A stretch of DNA of 64,000 nucleotides from NCBI GenBank assembly GCA_951799425.1, contig OX637404.1, positions 19,585,545 through 19,649,544 on the forward strand. The letters run 5' to 3'. Below the pieces are notes generated by a model. The model was not told where the DNA came from. It ran no database searches and was given only the letters and a program-made list of their open reading frames with translations. The position numbers and the translations under genes are program-made. The DNA comes from Ilex aquifolium. Taxonomy: Eukaryota > Streptophyta > Magnoliopsida > Aquifoliales > Aquifoliaceae. Positions 1-9,912 of the stretch are shown here, one piece after another. Position 1 is the first letter of the stretch, and every line of letters starts with the position of its first letter.

Positions 1-571
1 AAGCTGAAGTCTTGTTCAGCTTCCGTGGGTCTCTCAGTTTGAGGACAGGAGGATGAGCTGCAGGGATGAGGGACTATTGTTCGGGAGGATTGCGATTGAT
101 GGTGATCAAACTAGTCTCCAAGTGGGAGAATTGTTGGGCCATTTGTGGAGTCAAGTTTCTGAGGCGTACTGGAAGGCGCGTCCGGACGGCAGAAGAGCGC
201 GCGTCCGGACGCAAGTGGCAGAACGTTGAAGGAGCAAAACTGAACTCACTGGAAGTCGCGTCCGGACGCGGTATAGTCATGCGTCCGGACGCGTGTCTGT
301 TTCGTGGCTTAGTGCACAGAATGTATAAAAACCCTTTGTCTTGGTGATTAGGGTATGAGAGTGGTGTGAGATATTACATAGCCTCCTTCTTTGTATTTTT
401 GTCTCTCTTAATAGTGAAATCCCTGCAGCGTCGTGGATGTAGGCAAATTGCCGAACCACGTAAATATTGTGTGTCTTGTTCTTCCTTGCTTGTTATTGTT
501 TTCTGTTCTTGATTTGCTCTTGGATTGTGTGTGTGTTTCTGTGAGTTTTAATAACGGTTAAATCCCCAACA
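1..571 (+). mobile_element. Ty1/copia-type LTR, 5' part cut off by the window
   Basis: The right part has the layout of a plant copia LTR: a TATA-like TATAAAAA near 322, then a stretch around 425-470 with the 'gtggatgtaggcaaattgccgaaccacgtaaa' type of motif common near copia LTR ends, then a T/G-rich tail ending in CCCCAACA. No primer binding site follows 571, so this is a 3' LTR or a solo LTR rather than a 5' LTR. The left end and any target duplication lie outside the window. The short reading frames here are GC-rich palindrome translations and not genes. Confidence 0.7.
176..291. repeat. Four palindromic GCGTCCGGACG boxes in the LTR
   Basis: The 11-mer GCGTCCGGACG starts at 178, 201, 258 and 281. 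The third copy sits in a perfect 14-bp palindrome, CGCGTCCGGACGCG at 257-270. The copies form two pairs, each with a 23-bp step. They lie about 30-150 bp upstream of the TATA-like box, where an LTR promoter would carry its enhancer. Dimeric factor binding or dense CpG methylation are possible roles, inferred only. Confidence 0.8.
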
Positions 572-800
572 TGATTATATCCCGTCACCATTATTACGTG
601 TATCATCATCTCATAATTAACCCATAATTAGAGAAGGTGGACCCCACTTGATAATTATATTTTATGCATGAATAGGGTAATTACTAAACTAAGCCAGGCA
701 CATTTCCTACATATTGATTTGTTACTAGAGGGTGACACCACGTGACAACTGTGACGTGATGTCAACGTTACATTCAATATTTTTCTCGGAATTGGGGGAT
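572..800. mobile_element. MITE remnant related to the one at 23440-23712
   Basis: This stretch shares several blocks with the MITE at 23.44-23.71 kb: a 'gaaggtggaccccactt' block near 636, a 'gtgacaccacgtgac' block near 733, and an 'aatatttttctcgg' end near 776. The order of blocks is the same but overall similarity is low. No target duplication was found. It may have been an insertion site for, or abut, the preceding LTR. Confidence 0.35.
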
Positions 801-2161
801 AGGTGAGAATGGGTGGTTTCAAGTTTTTGTAACATTATTTTGTGGGGTCAATAATAGATTCCAATCCGAAATATTTAAACCCAACCTAAGTTCAGTCCGA
901 ACAACAGTTGAATATTATCCAAACTTAAAATTATGTACTTGGAATACATAATCGGGTTGAAATTTGAGTTGAGATCAGGTTGAATTCAGCTTTAAAACAA
1001 GAGTTATACAAATTGTGTTGAATTCGATTCCTTCTTCTTCTTTTTTTTTTTTTTTTGGTAAATATGTTGAATTCGGTTTCACTACGAAATGAAACCCATA
1101 TTTGATTCTCAAGTAATAAAATATGGGTTAGAGTTCGGCTTCAACTTCGTTGCCTCGAATTAACTAATTCGAGTTGTTTTTGAGAACTTGAAGCTCCAAC
1201 ACGGTATTTTTCTAAATTAGTTTAATGCTAGGAAAGATGGAAAGTATGAGAGATACATTTTCTATCCTTCAAAAAAGGAAAGTAGAAATTATACAATTTT
1301 CTTCCTTTATATTTGATAGGATGAATGAAAAATAGAAATAATTAATTTTTTTGTGTTTAATATTGATGAAAAAAATAGAATGATAGGAACAATATACATA
1401 CATAATTTACTATTTTATCCTTATATGAGATTAGTATATATATTATACACCATGTCACTATAGTACATGCGTCATGTGTTTTAACAAACACAAATCATAT
1501 AAAAATTAATATATTTTTTATTTGATTTTCAAATAAAAAATAAACACACACAAAATGTTAACACATAATGTAATTTCATCAATTGGTATATGAGTTTAGG
1601 TTTAGTTGTTTAATATAAATAAGTAATTAGTTAAAGGTTAAAAAAGTAAATAATATATTTTTATCCAATATGAGTACCATTTTCTTTCATTTTCCGCCCA
1701 ATTTTGGAGAGATTAATTTTTGGTGAGTTGGAAGGAAAGCTCATCCATCCATCCTTCCTATTTTTCTTTCTTACCAAACATGATATTTTATCTATTCCGC
1801 TAAATTTCTATCCTTCCAACTTTCTATCCTTCTATTTTTCTATCGTAGCAAACAGAACATAAGATTTACCGTACATTTAATCTTAGTAGTAAGAATTTAT
1901 GGAGTGAGATTCCATGTATTAATTTTTTTTATTTCTTTTATTTATAAATCCACCTCTTAATAATTCAAGTGGGACCCACTATTTATAAGTGGGCCCTCTA
2001 CATATACAATGTGATACTTTACCAAATAAAAAATTGATGAAAACAGTTTTCAAAAAAATCTGAGTTCAAGATTTATCATGATAAATGCAAATTTGATTAA
2101 CCTGGATAATTGTTGTGTTTTTATAAGTTGAGGATTTGAACTTCCTAATTATAATATTAAA
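801..2161. other. AT-rich intergenic DNA with a pyrimidine-rich DNA-element remnant
   Basis: No gene is visible. A T16 run lies near 1043. From about 1225 to 1862 there is a degenerate inverted arrangement: a purine-rich left part (ggaaagatggaaagta) and a right part rich in 'ctatccttcc' repeats ending 'gcaaacagaacata'. The same kind of sequence recurs near 3020-3230 and 33000-33140, so it is probably a non-autonomous DNA transposon family. The borders are uncertain. Confidence 0.35.
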
Positions 2162-2463
2162 TATTTCATCCGTTCCTAAATAACTGTCGTTTTACACAAT
2201 TTTTTTTGTTCCATAATATCTGTCGTTTAATGAAACCAAAGCACAATTAATATTTTTTCTTCCAAATTTACCCTTAACTCTTCAATGCATTAGATTAGGT
2301 GTAGGCTAAGTGCCTTTCATATTCCTTTACTTCCCAATACATATTGAATAAGGATATTTTAGTCTTGTGTAATTATTTTTTACTCATATTAGAGCTATTT
2401 AATAGCTTCCTTAATCCCTGTGCAAAAATCTTAAACGACAGATATTTAGGAACGGAGGGAGTA
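2162..2463. mobile_element. Stowaway-type MITE (Tc1/mariner class)
   Basis: Terminal inverted repeats of about 31 bp match at nearly all positions. The right end, read inward, begins TACTCCCTCCGTTCCTAAAT, the well-known Stowaway terminus, and both arms then share a CTGTCGTTT stretch. The left end reads TATTTCATCCGTTCCTAAAT. Both ends carry a TA, the expected target dinucleotide. At about 300 bp with no coding capacity, it fits a Stowaway MITE. The left terminus has decayed at four positions. Confidence 0.88.
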
Positions 2464-4185
2464 GATATATTTACTGTATTTATATTCTTTATGAATATGA
2501 AACACTTATATTAATGAGCTTGTTCATTAAATATGCTTTTGTTTTTCAACAATATTGTTATTAAAAATTAGACAGAAAAAGGTATTAAAAGGAAATAAAT
2601 GCAAATTTAATTTACCACTATACCCTCACTAATAAAAATACATTTTTTTTTTATTGCAAGTAGACTTTTCAAGGTTTGAAAATACTAAAAATCCCTCCAA
2701 TTTTTCTATAAAAATTAATAAATATATACAAAAATATGTATTAATAAAGTAATACTAAAATTAAAAAAAAATTATACTCGGCCCTTTTAATTAAATGGAA
2801 ATAATGGTAGATAGTAAAAAATGATATTTCAATATTATAACTAGAATCATTAAAAAAAAGGTCCAATTAATTTTTCCTTGAGTATGTCAAATTTCCAAAA
2901 TATTGATGAGCTTCATGTGGCTTACATTATCACACACAAGAAAGAATAGAATTATGACCACATATTGCAAGTGAATATGACATTTAGGAGGGTAAAATAG
3001 TAATTTGACTTAACCCTAATCAATGATGCCATCATCTCTCCTATTTTCCTCCCAAGAATGGAAGGAAAGAAATTGGTGGGTGCAAGTGATGTGTTTTCCT
3101 TCCCATTTTCATTTCTACAGACTACTGTGTTTTCCTTTCAAATCAAACGAGAAAAAATCTTTCCTTCCTTCCTTCCTCCCTATTTTCCACCCTTCTTTTC
3201 ATAATACCAAACACAAGGCCAAGTCATTTATCCACAGTTTTTCTTCGTTTTCATATATGGTAGAGGTCATGTCAACTATTAAATGGCAAGCCTTTAGTTT
3301 TCTCTATCGTTTTCTGTATGCAAGGGGCAAACAGTACAAATGCACAACCACTCATTTACATTGGTGTGAAGATAGATAAGGTTCGGCAAAGGCCATGCTC
3401 ACTCTAGTCAATGTACAATGACGGGTCATAGGGGCTGGCAATTTGGACATCCGAGTCGAGTCGCTGAGATGTTCTGTATCCATCGTTTATCCATCGGGTC
3501 AATCCTAATGGAAGTTTAGCGAGTTGTTGATCGGGTCGGTTTTACTAAATCTTAAATTATTTTAAAACTTTTTTTTATAATGATTTCAATCTTTCTAGCA
3601 AAATAATGTGCTTGCCAAACAACTTTACGCAATTTTTTGGAAAGTTTAAATTTCTTGATCATTTAACTGCTTTGATGAACTAATATTAAGAATAAACGGA
3701 AAGAATTTAGATTACAGCTATATGTATTTAGATGCATCGTGGGTATGCAGAGGCAGAGTTATAAAATTGTTTCTAAGTGGTCACTCGACACTTTAAATTT
3801 CTCATCCTTGTGTGTATAGAATTTTATCAATGAGTCGAATTTTAATTTAATATGATTTATTTATTCGGATTTAGTATAAGAATTTCGTCGAACTATTCAA
3901 ATGCAACTCGTATCCAACTATCCAATAACTAGCTGAATCAGATATGAATGAAAGGTTATTCGAACTATCAATGATCTATTCGGATTAGTTTGGTGTATTT
4001 TGTAAAATCTACATACTATTTATATGCATATATATAAGAATGCAAAGCAAAAAAAAAAATTGAATACAGAAGTATATGTTCTTAAACAATCTATTACTTA
4101 TTGAATATTTAATATCAATGTTTCTTTTTCTATTGCCATAAATTATTGTTTAATAAAGCACAATTCCTTGTCCATTGGATAGTAA
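2464..4185. other. AT-rich intergenic DNA without a convincing gene
   Basis: No gene can be supported. A 118-codon open frame at 3023-3379 is a translation of a C/T-rich block (ccttccttcctccc) and has no recognisable domain. The stretch 3430-4010 carries repeated 'cgggt/attcgg' phrases typical of old hAT-like non-autonomous elements, but no ends or target duplication could be fixed. Confidence 0.3.
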
Positions 4186-4189
4186 AATT

Positions 4190-4390
4190 GCACTACCGAC
4201 CGCTTGGTCAAGTGGATAAGAACTTCAATTTTCTTGTCCAATATTTGGGTTCGAATCTTTACAATTATGACAATTGAGTGAAATTAAATCTAGACTTTAG
4301 CGCCTAGAGCATACAGTAAGACTTTAACTTCGGCTCCAACAAAAGTAAGGTGGAATCTCTTACAAATTTATAATATAAAACAGGGCAAGC
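4190..4390 (+). mobile_element. tRNA-derived SINE
   Basis: A perfect match to the RNA polymerase III A-box consensus TRGYNNANNGG is seen as TGGTCAAGTGG near 4206. It is followed about 35 bp later by a B-box-like GGGTTCGAATC near 4247. This spacing and order are those of a tRNA-like promoter. The sequence does not fold into a functional tRNA and runs on into unrelated AT-rich DNA, as in plant SINEs. The 3' end and target duplication are not clear. Confidence 0.6.
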
Positions 4391-5090
4391 TTAATAAATC
4401 CATTCGATGATCTCAAATAGATTCATCCAATAGTCACTAATATCCCTCTCAAAATCATTCACATTGAATTTTACCTTTCTCTTTTCACTCTTCATTCTCT
4501 CTCTCTGAGATTTTTACTCGTCAATTCTTCAAATTAATTAATTTATTTACGTTGTATCGTACCTTTAAACACGAGTTTACCCTATATGACAGGAATGTGA
4601 AGTGGCTGCATATTCATTTATGTAACCCAAAAAAAATTGCTTTTTAATTATCCATATAGGTGTAACGCACAAAAACAAAAACCTGCACTTAAAATGAGTG
4701 TAATAAGCCTGGGAACTAAGCAACTGTTGTCAAAACAGTAGTGTCACAGTAATCGTCAGACGTATCTGTCTACCAGTCGCTATAACAGAAAACTTTTTAA
4801 ACAACCAGGTAACTTTAGCAGCTTCCGTACGAATTTAAGGCGTCCAATTATACACTGTACTTTTATGTAAACTTGTGTATACACTGGACACGTGTCGAGT
4901 TGAACTCACCTTATAATCCGACGGAAATTGCAGCTCCTTTATGTTCTTGACCTGACACCTGTAAAACAAATGTACTGATGTAAAACGAATCTTACTAGAA
5001 TTAAATTTAGTAATATTTGCAGAAAATAAATTGTAGCAAAAGTATATCTATATTAACTACGAGTTACCGACCAGGAAGCGGCATTTTCCT
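4391..5090. other. Unassigned stretch with possible minus-strand splice signals
   Basis: Base composition is less AT-skewed than the neighbours. On the minus strand, a 49-bp segment (4958 down to 4910) is framed by a good acceptor (TTTTACAG) and a good donor (GTGAGTT). One frame is open through it. No partner exons were recognised. It could be part of an unannotated gene or of an old transposon. Confidence 0.25.
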
Positions 5091-5187
5091 AAACAATATT
5101 ACTAGAATATAAGAGTTTTGAATTTATTTATTAAATTTTGATAGTTTTTAAAAATGAGGTCAATAAATTCATTTTTACAATAAAAGT

Positions 5188-5734
5188 TGATAATGTATAA
5201 AACGTGTTTATGCACCACCCGTCAAGTATTAAATACAGTAATAAATGATGAGAGTCAACATAAGCGAAACACAATTTAAGTGGTTCGGTAATGATGATCT
5301 ACTCCACTGTGAAGGGTTAGGTTAGCATAAGCGTTTTATTTTTCAAGGAGTGTAGAGTGTTCAAATATGAGTGATGTGTGATAGATGTTTCCCTTATGTA
5401 GGTGGGGCTTACAATTTATAGGCTTCTCTTAATAGATTGAGATGTCTTTCTCGTATCAGGTAAAGTAGTTCGACGGAGGTGGTGCCCTTCTCGTAACAAG
5501 CGAGACAATTCCGTGGAAATGGTGACGTGCACGTCCCAATGAGATCTCCTCGTATGTCAATTGTGGACTGAGTCTCTCGTCATGACGTGGCAGACCTGAC
5601 TCTCTCAAGATGGCGTGACTGACCTGTCCTAGCTTTCTCCATCATGTGGTAGGCTTGACTTATATGTTTGAGGTAGGCCAGGTCTGTGATTCTGGACTGA
5701 GCCTCAAAGTTGGGCCTGGTCTGGGCCTGTCCCA
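5188..5734 (-). repeat. 3' LTR of the non-autonomous element
   Basis: It aligns end to end with 7383-7928, with many substitutions, so the insertion is old. In minus orientation the promoter-like TATA lies near 5410-5420. A purine-leaning tract on the minus strand (GGGGCATGAGGGCAAATAA) directly precedes it and could be the polypurine tract. Confidence 0.85.
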
Positions 5735-5874
5735 TTATTTGCCCTCATGCCCCAAGCCCAATGGGATTTGGGGGAGAGGACATCAGTAAAAATCTTGTTC
5801 TTATCATCTTTTAGCAGCTGAACTCCGATGAGGGAGATGTAAACACAGCGAGACTGTAGAGGAAGAGTTGTGGG

Positions 5875-6290
5875 TGGCTCACAAGAGAGTCGCACCTACT
5901 GAGGCCGAGTTTCTAGAGACTGAGGCTGCTTGTGTGTGAGAAGAGGCAGAGTTAGACCGAACTTTTTGCGACTCTCTAGAGAACCGCTAAGCTGAAGATT
6001 AAGGTTGTTTGCATGAGAGTAGAGGCAAAGTTATGTCGAGCTTCTGGTGACTCGCGAGATAGCCACTAAGCTGGAGAATAAGGTTGCTTGCATGAGAATA
6101 GAGATAGAGTTAGACCAGGCTTTCGACGACTCGCGAGAGAGCCACTAAGCTGAAAGCTGAGACTACTTGCGTGAGAATAGAGGCAAAGTTTGGCTGAACT
6201 TTTGGTGACTCGCAAGAGAGCCACTAAGTTGGAGAATGAGACTACTTGCGTGAGAGTAGAGGCATAGTTAGGTCAAGCTTTTGGCGACTC
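5875..6290. repeat. Tandem array of a 79-bp unit (about 5 copies)
   Basis: The motif 'gcgactc/gtgactc' recurs at 5968, 6047, 6126, 6205 and 6284, each step exactly 79 bp. Each unit contains 'gagccactaagctg' and 'gaatagaggcaaagtta'. The first copy, from about 5875, is longer than the others. The array sits inside the non-autonomous LTR element next to its 3' LTR. Confidence 0.85.
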
Positions 6291-6639
6291 AAGAGGCTCA
6301 CTCCCAAAAGATGGAAAAGAGAAGGGAGATGACAGTGAGGGTAGCCAAAAGGCGCCGACGGCAGGAGACGCGTATCGGTACAGGCACTGAGGCACTGCAC
6401 GGAGGGGTACAGGCGTGGCAGGATAGAACCAGTGAAGGGTGGGCGTCGGGCGCGGGAGGTGAGGGCACCAGATGCTAGGAGGGGGCGCCAGAAGGGGTGG
6501 CTGGGATCCAAGGGAGTTACTGGACTAGCACGATGTAGTAGGCGACGCCGAGGCTGGCGGTGCGCCCAGAATGGTAAGGCAGGCGCTAAGGCAGGCGAGG
6601 AGAAATGTGTTAAGGCAGGCAATGAGGAATGCGCCAAGG

Positions 6640-7060
6640 TGGGCAAGGCAAGCGAGGTGCTCAGACGCCCTTGGTAGGCAAGGTGAGTGGTTGTCCTTAA
6701 GAGGCGAGGTGCCCTTGGCAGGGGAGGTGCAGGGCGCTGGGCGTCCTTAGCAAGTGAGGTGCTGAGGTGAGCACAAGCTTGGGCACCCTTGGCAGGCGTG
6801 GCGCCAATGGGAGGACCGAATCAGGTGCCCTTAGCAGAGGAGGTGCAGGGAGCATGGAACAAGCGCCCTTGGGAGGCGAGGCGCCGAGGTGAGCAAGGGG
6901 CGCCCTTGGCAGGCGAGGTGTGGGTCACTGGGAGCGGGCGCGGTTCGGGAACGCCTTGGCAGGTGAGGCGTCGAGGTGAGCACGGGTCCAGGCGCCCTTG
7001 GCAGGCGTGGCACCGATGTGAGCACAGGCACGGGCGCCCTTGGCACGTGATGGGCGAGGC
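6640..7060. repeat. GC-rich minisatellite inside the LTR element
   Basis: About ten imperfect copies of a 35-50-bp unit of the type 'gcgcccttggcaggcgaggtg' followed by 'gaggtgagcacggg'. G+C is far above the surrounding DNA. The open frames over it on both strands (for example 6789-7133 plus and 6831-7115 minus) are repeat translations with Pro/Arg or Gly/Arg runs and are not treated as genes. Confidence 0.8.
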
Positions 7061-7382
7061 AATTGGGGTGTTGCCACTTCTGGTTGTTTGGGCACGACTC
7101 CTCAACGGTGCCCAACGAGCAACAAGTGGATGAGTTATTGGTTTTGGTTTACTAATAATTGCATATTCTCCACTAATTGTGGTTCAACAACTAGGTTTGT
7201 CGGCGGGGGCGGGACCTCGTCATGACGAGGTTGTTCATCATATTTTTCATGTTGATTCATGGATCTAGTTGTAATAGTCATAAAATGGAAAAATAGTAGG
7301 AAAAAATGGAAAGACAATAGGGTGAAAATGAAAAAACAGTAAGATGAAAACTAAGTTGTTCCCACATACGGTGTCAAACTAA

Positions 7383-7928
7383 TGATGCACAAAATGTGTT
7401 TATGTACCATCTGTTAAGTATTAAATACAGTAATAAATGATGAGAGTCAACACAAGCGAAACAAAATTTAAGTGGTTCGGTTAGAGTGACCTACTCCACT
7501 GTGAAGTGTTAGGATGACCTAAATGTTTTATTTTTCAAGGAGTGTAGAGTGCTCAGATGTGAGTGATATGTGAGAGATGCCCTCTTGTGCAAGTAGAGAT
7601 TACAATTTATAGGCGCCTCCTAACAGATTGAGGTGATTTTCTCATATTAAGTGATGTAGTTCGGTGGAGGTGGCACTCTTCTCGTAACATGTGAGACAAT
7701 TCTGTGGAGGTGGTGACTTGCGCGTCCCAAGGAGATCTCCTCGCATGTCAGTTATGGATTGAGTCTCTCACCAAGACGTGGTTGACCTGACTCTCTCAAG
7801 ATGGTGCGACTGACCTGCCCTAGCTTCCTCCATCCTGTAGTGGGCTTGACCTATATGTTTAAGATGGACCTGATCTGTGATTCTGGACTGAGCCTCCAAG
7901 TTGGGCCTAGTATGAGTTGGACCCGTCA
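7383..7928 (-). repeat. 5' LTR of the non-autonomous element
   Basis: Partner of the LTR at 5188-5734. On the minus strand it starts TGACGGGTCC and ends TGCATCA. It is followed directly by the putative primer binding site (about 7360-7382). Confidence 0.85.
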
Positions 7929-8921
7929 AAAGTGAAGTCAACGACCTAGCTTTTAAACAAAAGATATTGATTTCCAGCAAATGAGGTTTTTTTAATAAAA
8001 TATTTTATATTTTAAAAAGTGGAGTCAATAACACTGTTTTTACAAAAAAAAATATTTTAACCTTCTTTCTAGTTCTATTAAAAGTATTTTTTTTGTGTAT
8101 CGAATTCTTTTTAGAAAACAATATTACAGACCATATTTCTCTAAAAAAAGTTTGCTTTCAAAAATGTAAAATATTTTATTAAAAAAGCCTCATTTTCAGG
8201 AAATTAGAATCTTTTGTTTAAAAGTGGGGTTTTTTATTTCGCTTTTATTAGAAAAACAAATTTTTTGATCCCGTTTTTAAAAATTATCATACTTTAATAA
8301 ATAAGTTCAAAAATATTGTAACTTAGTAATATTATTTCTCAATTTTTTTCTTCTTTTGATGCCTGTGGGAAGAATAGTAACATAGTTATTATTGTGCACT
8401 ATTCTGAGTGGCGGAGTTATTAATAGCAGTGCAACTTGGGTGGGCTAACCCGATTTCAACTCTAGCCCAACCCGAAAAAATTAGGACTTGGGATAGGATT
8501 TTTAATACTTGAGTTGGATTTGGGTCAAAAAAACTCAACCCAAATTCAATTTGGACGAGCCTCGGGTTGAGGCATCGAGTTCACGGGTTCAACTCGAACC
8601 CGAAAAATTAAAAAAATAATTTATATATATATAAAGCATTAGCACTGGTTTTTCATTTTTGCTCCCTCGTTCTCTCTGTCTCTCTCGTTCTCTCAGCCTC
8701 TCTTGTTCTCAGCCCCTCTCCATCTCCATTTCTCAGCCACTTTCCATCTTTCAGGCTCTCTCTTACTCTCACTCAGCCTCCCTCTCACTCCCTCTATGTG
8801 CCAAAGACCACAACGATTCTCAAATCTAGTGATCTGGGGGTCAGATCTGGTGGTTTTGCATCTCAGATCTTGATGAGAACCAAGATGGGCCTACTCTTAA
8901 AGATCATTTGCAAGTCCAGAT

Positions 8922-9119
8922 GGGTCAATTACAAGATCAAGAGGCAAGAAGATCAAGGAAGCAATGCAATGATTGTTGCAATCCACCTGGGATGAAGTTA
9001 GCAAGAGGCCAACACTCAAGATGGAAAAACAACCCAAGAAAGCCAAACTCAGGTCTATGGATGGAGAATCTAGACCCGTTGAGAACTCGTGTCAAGAACC
9101 TAGATTATATTAAAATCTA
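8922..9119 (+). pseudogene. Gypsy gag N-terminal fragment (copy 1)
   Basis: The frame reads ITRSRGKKIKEAM, a stop, then LLQSTWDEVSKRPTLKM. This is close to the conserved start of plant Ty3/gypsy Gag proteins (ITRSRAKKIKEA followed by a QSTW block). The glycine after AM has become a stop. It is a dead fragment inside the hAT-type element. An inverted copy lies at 9805-9912. Confidence 0.6.
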
Positions 9120-9344
9120 GACCCATTGAAGAACCCGTCTCAAGAACCCAAATTACAAGGAGGAACGCCACAAATGTTGTGATTTACCTTTGATAAGTTC
9201 ATAAGTTCAATCAAGAACAAGAGGAGTAAACTCAACTCAACTCACAATCAAAATTCATTATAAATTGTCTCCCCATTTACATTGATAGAACGTCTATTTA
9301 TAGGCTGGCCATTACAAATAAAATTTCTAATCTGCTAAGGAAAA

Positions 9345-9500
9345 CAAATCCTAATATACTAAAGAAACAAATCCTAATCTACTAATGAAATAAATCCTAA
9401 TCTACTAGTGAAACAAATCCTAATCTATTAAGGAAACAAATCTCCTAATCTACTAAGGAAACAAATCCTAATCTACTAAGAAAACAAATCCTAATCTAAA
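9345..9500. repeat. Tandem array of a ~22-bp unit
   Basis: Seven to eight copies of 'aaacaaatcctaatctactaagg' with small changes. It lies in the middle of the hAT-type element, between the two inverted gag fragments. A TATA-like TCTATTTATAGG near 9290 suggests the middle derives from a gypsy LTR. Confidence 0.75.
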
Positions 9501-9804
9501 TAGGAATAACTAAAAACTAAAATTTGTGACCATTTCTCTCAAAAATGCCCTTGAGTGAATAGTGTCACGGGTACTGTAGCATGAACAGTACCGTGCTACA
9601 GTACTTATTCTAAAAGCCTAGTACAAATAAAATAATAAGACATATGTGGGCTAAGCATCCTCAAACCCACTTATTCTAAACTAAAAATAAAAATTCTTTA
9701 AACAAATTGAAAGCCTTAACAACAAAAGGCCCTATCTCTAAGTCATTTCTTCATGTCTTCTACAGCTTGGATCAAGTGGATCAAAATTGGTTCTCCTTCT
9801 TTCA

Positions 9805-9912
9805 AGCCCATCTTGAGTGTTGGCCTCTTGCTAACTTCATCCCAGGTGGATTGCAACAATCATTGCATTGCTTCCTTGATCTTCTTGCCTCTTGATCTTG
9901 TAATTGGCCCAT
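9805..9912 (-). pseudogene. Gypsy gag N-terminal fragment (copy 2, inverted)
   Basis: The minus strand reads GPITRSRGKKIKEAM, then the same stop and LLQSTWDEVSKRP as in copy 1. The two copies share the same nonsense change, so one was copied from the other, or both came from an already dead source. Similarity extends outward on both sides, giving inverted arms of about 150-200 bp (around 8830-9020 and 9800-9990). Confidence 0.6.

Larger units (their letters stand above)
5188..7928 (-). mobile_element. Non-autonomous LTR retrotransposon (LARD-like), 2.74 kb
   Basis: Two direct LTRs (5188-5734 and 7383-7928) flank a 1.65-kb interior. The element starts TG and ends CA, and is bordered by the exact 5-bp duplication AAAGT (5183-5187 and 7929-7933). 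Read on the minus strand, the LTR has a TATA box (CTATAAATTG) and, past the 5' LTR, a decayed binding site 'TTTGACACCGTATGTGGGAA' that resembles the TTGGCGCCGTCTGTGGGAA site of plant gypsy elements. No gag or pol domain is present. The interior is made of two tandem-repeat arrays. It would depend on another element's enzymes, perhaps one of the gypsy group, given its binding site. Confidence 0.88.
5091..8337. repeat. Foldback (long inverted repeat) element split by an LTR element
   Basis: The left arm 5091-5187 is the reverse complement of about 8230-8337. After removing the LTR element at 5188-7928, the arm continues at about 7934-8015 and pairs with about 8150-8228. The arms are therefore roughly 180 bp with a loop of about 140 bp. 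Both arms are AT-rich and the pairing is imperfect but continuous. The inserted LTR element lies inside the left arm and duplicates AAAGT. Confidence 0.7.

Noticed and set aside
3023..3379. 118-codon open frame
   Set aside because: Phe/Ser-rich translation of a C/T-rich block with no domain.
4190..4270. Possible functional tRNA gene
   Set aside because: A and B boxes are present, but no acceptor stem or anticodon arm can be formed; better a SINE.
6242..7133. Overlapping 80-134-codon open frames on both strands
   Set aside because: They translate a GC-rich tandem array; open on several frames at once with low-complexity text.
9345..9500. Possible CRISPR-like array
   Set aside because: Units are directly adjacent without unique spacers, and the DNA is plant nuclear.
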